Assembly: GCA_946007445.1 (NCBI GenBank)
Contig: CAMGAL010000154.1
Span: 1-5,529 of the forward strand
DNA from: an uncultured Mediterranea sp.
GTDB lineage: Bacteria; Bacteroidota; Bacteroidia; Bacteroidales; Bacteroidaceae
Direction: 5' to 3'
Length of the DNA stretch: 5,529 nucleotides
The first letter of the stretch is position 1. Every line of letters begins with the position of its first letter. Position numbers and translations under genes: made by a program. Shown here in pieces: positions 1-4,545 of this stretch. A model generated the notes under the pieces. It was not told where the DNA came from. It did not search any database and saw only the letters and a program-made list of their open reading frames with translations.

Positions 1-238
1 TTGTTATGTCGTCTAGGTTGCCTGCCATGTTTTGCAGCTTGGCCTCATATCGGCGGGTCGTCCAGTTGCGGGGAATTTCGGGCAGGTATTCCTAGTCGTT
101 CTTACCTGCATCATGCAGGGTATCAAAGAGGTTCTCCAGGTTATAGAAAGCTACGCCATAACGTGTGGATGGAAGTGTCTGTGCGGCCAGCAGCAGATAG
201 CAGCAGGTGGCCAGAGAGAGCATCAATATGCGTTTCAT
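1..238 (-). pseudogene. Secreted endonuclease/exonuclease/phosphatase-family protein, N-terminal part, interrupted by an in-frame stop
   Basis: Read on the minus strand from an ATG at 238, the translation opens with a basic start and hydrophobic core (MKRILMLSLATCCYLLLAA), a signal peptide probably cleaved near residue 19-20. It is followed by RYGVAFYNLENLFDTLHDAG. The YNLENLFD block (residues 32-39) is the first conserved motif of the Mg-dependent endonuclease/exonuclease/phosphatase fold, whose Asn helps bind the metal. Residues after the break (EYLPEIPRNWTTRRYEAKLQNMAGNL) match what follows in Bacteroides homologues as I remember them. Codon 49 is TAG (plus-strand CTA at 92-94), replacing one residue in the usual GKND-x-EYLP stretch while the frame stays correct on both sides. 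The gene is therefore either a nonsense-mutant pseudogene or carries a one-base sequence error near the contig end. The rest of the gene, including the catalytic His/Asp residues, lies outside the window. The family is fairly secure; substrate is unknown. Confidence 0.72.
92..94 (-). other. In-frame amber codon interrupting the nuclease/phosphatase-family gene
   Basis: The plus strand reads CTA, so the minus-strand codon 49 is TAG. Flanking codons read GKND before it and EYLPEIP after it, with no shift of frame. A single substitution from TAC, TAT or GAG would explain it. Confidence 0.75.
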
Positions 239-420
239 CGTTCAATTTTTTGGTTTACACCTGCAAAAGTCAGAAATAAAATCGACAAAACAGATATTTT
301 TGCCGAACTTTTTTTCATCAATTCAAAAGAAAGCATTACCTTTGCGCCCTGAAACCAAAGACCATTACACTATTATTACCAAATAGTAACCGAATATAAA
401 CAGAAAAAACAAATAAGGAA
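239..420. promoter_or_regulatory. Divergent intergenic control region between the nuclease-family gene and rpmE2
   Basis: This AT-rich gap separates two divergently transcribed genes and must hold both promoters. The rpmE2 promoter is clear (separate entry). For the minus-strand gene the best -7 candidate is GACTTTTG (plus strand 264-271), one mismatch from TAnnTTTG, with no well-spaced -33 element, so I do not call it. The presumed rpmE2 leader contains a small inverted repeat, ACTATT at 369-374 and AATAGT at 382-387 with a 7-base loop. That stem is short and AT-rich, so its significance is doubtful. Confidence 0.6.
309..344 (+). promoter_or_regulatory. Bacteroidetes-type promoter for rpmE2
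   Basis: TACCTTTG at 337-344 is a perfect match to the Bacteroidetes -7 element TAnnTTTG. A run of seven T at 309-315 lies about where the loosely conserved -33 TTTG element is expected. Transcription would begin near 350, giving a leader of about 70 bases before the ATG at 421. The start site is inferred, not seen. Confidence 0.6.
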
Positions 421-672
421 ATGAAAAAAGGTATTCATCCCGAAAATTATCGTCCGGTTGTATTCAAGGATATGAGCAATGGCGATATGTTCTTGTCTCG
501 TTCTACTTGCAACACGAAGGAGACTATCGAATTTGAAGGCGAATCTTATCCGCTGGTCAAGCTGGAAATCTCCAACACTTCGCACCCCTTCTATACGGGT
601 AAGTCAAAGCTGGTGGACACCGCCGGTCGCGTGGACAAGTTCATGAGCCGCTACGGCAACCGCAAGAAGTAA
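421..672 (+). CDS. rpmE2: 50S ribosomal protein L31, type B (zinc-independent)
   Basis: This encodes an 83-residue protein of the large ribosomal subunit, which in the L31 family sits at the central protuberance and bridges to the small subunit. Type B identity is supported by the opening [15 protein letters not shown], the central [15 protein letters not shown], the HPFYTGK block at 55-61 and the end [13 protein letters not shown]. It lacks the CxxC zinc pairs of type A L31, with a single Cys at residue 30. The length is normal for the type. The start is supported by family N-termini and by AAGGAA directly against the ATG, which is closer than an ideal Shine-Dalgarno. It appears to be a single-gene transcript, with its own promoter upstream and a strong terminator 33 bases downstream. 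In many bacteria type B paralogues are induced by zinc limitation, but no Zur-like operator is evident and this may be the organism's only L31. Confidence 0.97.
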   Translation: MKKGIHPENYRPVVFKDMSNGDMFLSRSTCNTKETIEFEGESYPLVKLEISNTSHPFYTGKSKLVDTAGRVDKFMSRYGNRKK

Positions 673-705
673 TAGCCGCTCTGCCTAGCTTACCTTATAA
701 TATAA

Positions 706-745
706 GTGGGGGATATTTCTCAGAAATATCCCCCACGTTATTTTT
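706..745 (+). terminator. Intrinsic terminator of rpmE2
   Basis: GTGGGGGATATTT (706-718) pairs perfectly with AAATATCCCCCAC (724-736). One further C-G pair closes the loop to three bases (TCA). Skipping a bulged G at 737, ATAA/TTAT pairing extends the stem base. A TTATTTTT tract follows (738-745). It begins 33 bases after the rpmE2 stop codon. Confidence 0.92.
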
Positions 746-797
746 CGGACTGTACCCTCTTATGTTCGGCTGCATCCGACATTTGGAGTGAGGTAAG

Positions 798-832
798 CGG
801 ATGAGATCTCTCGACAGCGCTCGAGATGACAA
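798..832. repeat. Dispersed hairpin repeat of the 'HLERSREISS' type
   Basis: The core TCTCGA (809-814), loop CAGCGC, TCGAGA (821-826) is a perfect 6-base inverted repeat, preceded by the overlapping palindrome GAGATCTC (803-810 region) and followed by TGACAAAAGG. Its minus-strand translation reads CHLERCREISSA, close to the peptide HLERSREISS often found in spurious annotated proteins because this short intergenic repeat is scattered through many bacterial genomes. The outer ends cannot be fixed from one copy; the repeat may extend left towards 760. Its role is unknown. Confidence 0.6.
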
Positions 833-946
833 AAGGAGAGGCGTTTGGCTTGACATGGAAGAGCCAGGTGTATAGACAAGACGTTCTGCTCCCAATTCAC
901 CCTTATCAAAAGCAGAAAGTCAAATTGGCAGCGGCAATTGAATGGC

Positions 947-983
947 AAAAAGGAAGCGAAACTCCTGTTTCGCTTCCTTTTTT
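947..983. terminator. Strong, probably bidirectional intrinsic terminator without an adjacent gene
   Basis: GGAAGCGAAAC (952-962) pairs perfectly with GTTTCGCTTCC (967-977) around the loop TCCT. It is flanked by five A (947-951) and six T (978-983), so the stem can extend to 16 pairs and each strand ends in a U tract. No gene lies between it and the rpmE2 terminator about 200 bases upstream, nor on the minus strand towards dapF. It could back up rpmE2 termination, end an undetected small RNA, or insulate dapF. Confidence 0.88.
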
Positions 984-1038
984 ATATATCCTCCACTAGG
1001 AGTGCCAACAACACAAATTACAATCAATCAAAATATGC

Positions 1039-1073
1039 AGGGCTCAACTTTCAATCCGAAAGCAAAAGGCCCT
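1039..1073. repeat. Two-tier inverted repeat upstream of the dapF promoter
   Basis: Outer arms AGGGC (1039-1043) and GCCCT (1069-1073) enclose inner arms CTTTC (1048-1052) and GAAAG (1058-1062), with the loop AATCC and an asymmetric internal loop (4 and 6 bases). It lies about 80 bases upstream of the predicted dapF -7 element, so it would not be in that transcript's leader. It resembles no riboswitch I know, and is too small for a lysine riboswitch. It may be an operator-like site, an RNA hairpin from an upstream start, or chance. Confidence 0.35.
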
Positions 1074-1126
1074 ATACACAAGGCGAGTGAAAGCATACAT
1101 TAAATTTAGTATAAAAAAGACACCTA

Positions 1127-1161
1127 TTTTATCGCTAATTAAACAAAACGTCGTATATTTG
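1127..1161 (+). promoter_or_regulatory. Bacteroidetes-type promoter for the dapF-amt gene run
   Basis: TATATTTG at 1154-1161 matches the -7 consensus TAnnTTTG exactly. The upstream stretch TTTTATCG (from 1127) is in the right place for a degenerate -33 element. The start would fall near 1168, giving a leader of about 40 A-rich bases with no Shine-Dalgarno, as is usual in Bacteroides. No other promoter of comparable quality is seen before the later genes of the run. Confidence 0.65.
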
Positions 1162-1210
1162 CATCAGAAATAAACAAAAGGACATTAAAACAATCAAAAT
1201 CAATCCCAAA

Positions 1211-2059
1211 ATGACAAAGACTATCAGATTCACGAAAATGCACGGAGCCGGAAACGACTACATCTATGTAGACACCACCCGCTACCCCATCGCCCATCCC
1301 GAAGAGGCCGCACGGCAATGGAGCGCTCCCCACACGGGAATCGGTAGCGACGGATTGGTTCTGATTGGTCGGTCGGAGCGAGCCGACTTCAGTATGCGCA
1401 TCTTCAACGCCGACGGTTCGGAAGCCATGATGTGTGGCAACGCCAGCCGCTGCATCGGCAAGTACCTGTACGAATACGGCTTGACAGAGCAGACCGAAAT
1501 CCGGTTGGAGACCCTCTCGGGCATCAAGATCCTCCGCCTGCAGGTGGAGGAGGGCGTGGTGAAGAGCGTCACCGTAGACATGGGCTGTCCCGCCGACGAA
1601 CCGGCCGACTACGACGGCCAAGGGGCCAAGCCCATGAAGGAGCAACCCATCCGCACCGCACGGGGAGCATACATCGCCACCACCGTGTCGATGGGCAATC
1701 CGCACCTGGTCATCTTCGTGGAGGACATCCATCAAATAGACCTCTCTGCCGAAGGGCCGCTGCTGGAGTGCCACCCGCTCTTTCCCGGACGCATCAACGT
1801 AGAATTTGCCCAGCTCACCGCTCCCGGCCACATCCGCATGAGGGTGTGGGAACGCGGCTCAGGCATCACCCAGGCGTGCGGCACCGGAGCCTGCGCCACG
1901 GCAGTAGCCGCCTGCCTGACAGGGCGTACCGGTCGCGAAGCCGACATCGAGATGGACGGAGGCACCCTGCACATCGTCTGGGACGAAGCCAGCGGACATG
2001 TGCGGATGACAGGCCCTGCCACGCGGGTATATGACGGCGAAATAGAATGGACTGAATGA
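1211..2059 (+). CDS. dapF: Diaminopimelate epimerase
   Basis: This cytoplasmic, cofactor-independent racemase interconverts LL- and meso-2,6-diaminopimelate, the last step before meso-DAP enters peptidoglycan or is decarboxylated to lysine. The 282-residue length is normal. The N-terminal [15 protein letters not shown] (7-21) and TGIGSDGL (42-49) are family signatures. The two catalytic cysteines sit in MMCGNASRC (Cys75) and [10 protein letters not shown] (Cys223). The substrate-binding NPHLVIF (163-169) and ERGSG (214-218) blocks are also present. GNASR replaces the more common GNGAR after the first cysteine, which I recall as typical of the Bacteroidetes branch. The ATG at 1211 gives the standard [16 protein letters not shown] start; there is no Shine-Dalgarno. 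It is the first gene of the run, with 38 bases to dapL, whose product feeds it. No defects are visible. Confidence 0.97.
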   Translation: MTKTIRFTKMHGAGNDYIYVDTTRYPIAHPEEAARQWSAPHTGIGSDGLVLIGRSERADFSMRIFNADGSEAMMCGNASRCIGKYLYEYGLTEQTEIRLETLSGIKILRLQVEEGVVKSVTVDMGCPADEPADYDGQGAKPMKEQPIRTARGAYIATTVSMGNPHLVIFVEDIHQIDLSAEGPLLECHPLFPGRINVEFAQLTAPGHIRMRVWERGSGITQACGTGACATAVAACLTGRTGREADIEMDGGTLHIVWDEASGHVRMTGPATRVYDGEIEWTE

Positions 2060-2070
2060 TAGATAGATAG
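2058..2070 (+). repeat. Short GATA tandem repeat at the dapF stop codon
   Basis: Three GATA units plus a G begin inside the TGA stop of dapF and run into the 38-base gap before dapL. A change in copy number would only alter the spacer and could not affect either reading frame, so it is probably neutral. Confidence 0.6.
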
Positions 2071-2097
2071 AACATACAACTTAAAACAGCAAAAGAT

Positions 2098-3330
2098 ATG
2101 GCATTAGTAAACGAACATTTCCTCAAACTTCCGGGGAGTTACTTATTCTCAGACATAGCGAAAAAGGTAAATAGTTTCAGGATAACACACCCCAAGCAAG
2201 ACGTCATCCGACTGGGTATCGGCGACGTTACCCGGCCACTGCCTCCTGTATGCATCCAAGCGATGCACAAGGCAGTGGAGGAGATGACTGACGAGAAGAG
2301 CTTCCACGGCTATGGGCCAGAGCAGGGCTACGAGTTCCTCAGCGAAGCCATCGTGAAGAACGACTACCTGCCACGGGGCATCCACCTCAGCACCTCGGAA
2401 GTGTTCATCAACGACGGAGCCAAAAGCGACACCGGCAACATCGGCGACATCCTGCGCCACGACAATAGCGTGGGCGTCACCGACCCCATCTACCCGGTCT
2501 ACATCGACAGCAACGTGATGTGCGGTCGGGCCGGAGTGCTGGAGGAAGACGGCCGCTGGAGCAACGTGACCTACATGCCCTGCACAGCTGAAAACAACTT
2601 TATTCCCGAAATTCCAAACAAACGCATCGATATCATTTATCTCTGTTATCCAAACAACCCCACAGGTACGACACTGACAAAACATGAACTGAAGAAATGG
2701 GTGGACTATGCTTTGGCAAACGACACGCTCATCCTCTTTGATGCAGCCTACGAGGCCTTCATCACGGAAGATGACGTGCCCCACTCCATTTACGAAATCA
2801 AAGGGGCCAAGAAGTGCGCCATCGAGTTCCGCAGCTTCTCGAAGACAGCAGGATTCACCGGCGTGCGTTGTGGCTACACCATCGTGCCCAAGGAGCTGAC
2901 CGCAGCCACCCTGACGGGCGAGCGCATCCCGCTCAACAAGCTGTGGAACCGCCGCCAGTGCACCAAGTTCAACGGAGCCAGCTACATTACCCAGCGGGCT
3001 GCCGAAGCCATCTACACCCCCGAAGGCAAACAGCAGGTACGCGAAAACATCGATTATTATATGACCAATGCCCGCACCATGCGCGAGGGGTTGGAAGCCG
3101 CCGGCCTGAAGGTCTATGGCGGCGTGAACGCTCCCTACATCTGGCTCAAGACTCCGGACGGCATCAGCTCCTGGCGATTCTTCGAGCAGATGCTCTACGA
3201 AGCCAACGTGGTAGGCACGCCGGGCGTGGGCTTCGGCCCGAGCGGTGAAGGCTACATCCGCCTGACCGCCTTCGGCAGCCACGAGAATTGCCAGGAGGCC
3301 ATGAGGCGCATCAGGCAATGGCTGAAATAG
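2098..3330 (+). CDS. dapL: LL-diaminopimelate aminotransferase
   Basis: This PLP-dependent fold-type I aminotransferase converts tetrahydrodipicolinate and glutamate to LL-diaminopimelate and 2-oxoglutarate in one step, bypassing the succinylated or acetylated intermediates of the DapD/C/E routes. The protein is 410 residues, the usual DapL length. The family start is [21 protein letters not shown], and [12 protein letters not shown] (38-49) is characteristic of DapL. PLP-site elements are YPNNPTG (184-190), DAAYEAF (215-221), the Schiff-base lysine K249 in [12 protein letters not shown], and the carboxylate-binding arginine R388 in GYIRLT. The start is fixed by the family N-terminus, with an A-rich leader and no Shine-Dalgarno. 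It follows dapF by 38 bases and very probably shares its mRNA, so two consecutive enzymes are co-expressed. The glutamate need links it to the nitrogen genes downstream. Codons in about 2581-2720 are more AT-rich than the flanks. Confidence 0.97.
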   Translation: MALVNEHFLKLPGSYLFSDIAKKVNSFRITHPKQDVIRLGIGDVTRPLPPVCIQAMHKAVEEMTDEKSFHGYGPEQGYEFLSEAIVKNDYLPRGIHLSTSEVFINDGAKSDTGNIGDILRHDNSVGVTDPIYPVYIDSNVMCGRAGVLEEDGRWSNVTYMPCTAENNFIPEIPNKRIDIIYLCYPNNPTGTTLTKHELKKWVDYALANDTLILFDAAYEAFITEDDVPHSIYEIKGAKKCAIEFRSFSKTAGFTGVRCGYTIVPKELTAATLTGERIPLNKLWNRRQCTKFNGASYITQRAAEAIYTPEGKQQVRENIDYYMTNARTMREGLEAAGLKVYGGVNAPYIWLKTPDGISSWRFFEQMLYEANVVGTPGVGFGPSGEGYIRLTAFGSHENCQEAMRRIRQWLK

Positions 3331-3382
3331 GCCGTCACAATTGATTACAACTATATACAACTACAACTAAAGTAAAAAAGGT

Positions 3383-4105
3383 ATGAAAACAGGAACCACA
3401 AATTGGAAGGGCGCGGTCGTAGCACTCTTGGCCGCCGCGATGCCCTTCGGTGCAAATGCACAAGACAAAGTAGAGACATCAGTAGGTACAGATCTGGTCA
3501 GCGGATACATCTGGCGCGGACAGGAACTGGGTGGCGTAAGCCTGCAGCCCTCCCTCTCGGTAGCCTACAAGGGCTTCTCGCTGGGAGCCTGGGGATCCGT
3601 AGGAGTGGAGAGCACGGACACCAAAGAGTTTGACCTCACGCTGGGCTATGCCACGGGCGGATTCAGCCTCTCGGTGACCGACTACTGGGTCAACGTGGCA
3701 GGCGATGGCGAAGCCAAGTACTTCCACTACAGCAGCCGCAGCGCCAGCAACTCCCACGTGTTTGAGGCTCAGATAGGCTATGACTTCGGTCCCATCGCCT
3801 TGAACTGGTACACCAACTTCGCCGGAGCCGACGGAGTGAAAGCCAATGGCAAGCGGGCCTACTCCTCCTACCTCTCGGCCGCCGTTCCTTTCAAGCTGGG
3901 CGGTCTGGAGTGGACAGCCGAAGCCGGAGCCACCCCCTGGGAGACCAGCTTCTATGGCAGCAACGGGTTTGCCGTGGTGAACCTCAGCATCGGAGCCTCG
4001 AAGGAGATCCAGGTGACGGACAGCTTCAGCCTGCCGCTCTTTGCCACAGCCACCTGGAACCCACGCACCGAAGGTGCTTACTTTACAGTCGGACTAAGTT
4101 TTTAA
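3383..4105 (+). CDS. Putative outer-membrane beta-barrel protein (TorF / Gcw_chp-like)
   Basis: The 240-residue product has a signal peptide with hydrophobic core AVVALLAAAM (11-20), cleaved after ANA at 26. The mature part is rich in alternating hydrophobic residues, aromatics and Gly, as in beta strands. It ends in YFTVGLSF with a terminal Phe, the usual signal for the outer-membrane barrel assembly machinery. The first strand region, GTDLVSGYIWRGQELGG (35-51), and the following SLQPSLSV resemble the TorF/Gcw_chp group of putative porins, some of which I recall next to glnK-amtB in Proteobacteria. The size would suit a barrel of roughly 10-12 strands, which is an estimate. It begins 52 bases after dapL, with AAAAAAGG one base from the ATG, and ends 23 bases before the PII gene, with no terminator on either side. 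A role in passage of ammonium or another small solute is inferred from position only. Confidence 0.8.
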   Translation: MKTGTTNWKGAVVALLAAAMPFGANAQDKVETSVGTDLVSGYIWRGQELGGVSLQPSLSVAYKGFSLGAWGSVGVESTDTKEFDLTLGYATGGFSLSVTDYWVNVAGDGEAKYFHYSSRSASNSHVFEAQIGYDFGPIALNWYTNFAGADGVKANGKRAYSSYLSAAVPFKLGGLEWTAEAGATPWETSFYGSNGFAVVNLSIGASKEIQVTDSFSLPLFATATWNPRTEGAYFTVGLSF

Positions 4106-4128
4106 TCAGATAATTAGTTTTTATAGGT

Positions 4129-4485
4129 ATGAAAAAGATTGAAGCGATTATCCGCAAGACCAAATTTGAGGAGGTGAAGGACGCCTTGCTCGAAGCGGAC
4201 ATTGAATGGTTCTCCTACTACGAAGTGAGAGGCATCGGCAAGTCCCGTCAGGCACGCATCTACCGCGGCGTGATGTACGACACCAGTTCCATCGAACGCA
4301 TCTTGATTTCCATCGTCGTGCGCGACAAGAATGCCGAAAAGACCGTGCAGGCCATTGTCAAGGCAGCACAGACCGGCGAGATAGGCGACGGACGCATCTT
4401 CGTCATCCCCATCGAAGACGCCATCCGCATCCGCACCGGCGAGCGGGGCGACATTGCCCTCTACAATGCCGAGCAAGAGAAGTAA
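4129..4485 (+). CDS. PII-family nitrogen regulatory protein (GlnB/GlnK-like)
   Basis: This 118-residue protein is a trimeric cytoplasmic sensor that in this family binds ATP/ADP and 2-oxoglutarate and, when encoded beside amt, usually docks on the transporter to block it when nitrogen is plentiful. Family features are the MKKIEAIIRKTKFEEVKDAL start, the C-loop TGEIGDGRIFVIPIEDAIRIRTGERGD (82-108) and the T-loop YRGVMY (45-50). By position Tyr50 corresponds to the uridylylated Tyr51 of E. coli GlnB. The T-loop is unusual: GIGKSRQARIYRGVMY is one residue shorter than the E. coli stretch GFGRQKGHTELYRGAEY. The ligand-contacting Gln39 is not clearly retained, and DTSSIERILISIVV replaces the usual MVDFLPKVKIEIVV. 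Ligand response or partner contact may therefore differ. The gene sits 60 bases before amt with no terminator, so glnK is the likely role, but glnB, glnK and nifI types cannot be separated firmly. Confidence 0.93.
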   Translation: MKKIEAIIRKTKFEEVKDALLEADIEWFSYYEVRGIGKSRQARIYRGVMYDTSSIERILISIVVRDKNAEKTVQAIVKAAQTGEIGDGRIFVIPIEDAIRIRTGERGDIALYNAEQEK

Positions 4486-4545
4486 TCCCCGGCAGCACAC
4501 TACCACATGAATATCGCATCATACAAATTACAAAAGACAAAGATT

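Larger units (their letters stand above)
746..1153. other. Long gene-free intergenic region
   Basis: No credible coding sequence is present in either direction from 746 to the dapF promoter. The short minus-strand open frames here translate through a repeat and low-complexity sequence and show no codon bias or known domain. The region holds a hairpin repeat (about 798-832), an orphan strong terminator (947-983) and a two-tier inverted repeat (1039-1073), described separately. Around 761-780 a weak imperfect hairpin (TGT-T-CGG with CCGACA) overlaps TATGTTCG (761-768), one mismatch from a -7 element. Confidence 0.65.

Noticed and set aside
1..352. Two plus-strand open frames of 92 and 106 codons
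   Set aside because: They overlap the minus-strand nuclease-family gene, which explains the sequence better through its signal peptide and YNLENLFD motif. The plus-strand frames have no known features.
695..948. Two overlapping short minus-strand open frames taken as possible small proteins
   Set aside because: They run through the rpmE2 terminator and the dispersed hairpin repeat. The HLERCREISS-like segment is a known signature of false predictions.
984..1210. A lysine riboswitch or other metabolite leader ahead of dapF
   Set aside because: The predicted leader is only about 40 A-rich bases. The nested repeat upstream is far too small and lacks the multi-helix layout of a lysine riboswitch.
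1139..1831. A 230-codon open frame on the minus strand
   Set aside because: It is antisense to dapF, with no family motif; its 3' part crosses the dapF promoter.
1432..2034. A 200-codon plus-strand open frame inside dapF in another frame
   Set aside because: Its Arg/His/Pro-rich translation is typical of an out-of-frame reading of a GC-rich gene.
2149..3360. A 403-codon open frame on the minus strand
   Set aside because: It lies exactly opposite dapL, which has full family motifs. The minus-strand translation is rich in Val, Ala, Gly and His, as expected from the antisense of a GC-rich gene, and has no recognisable domain.
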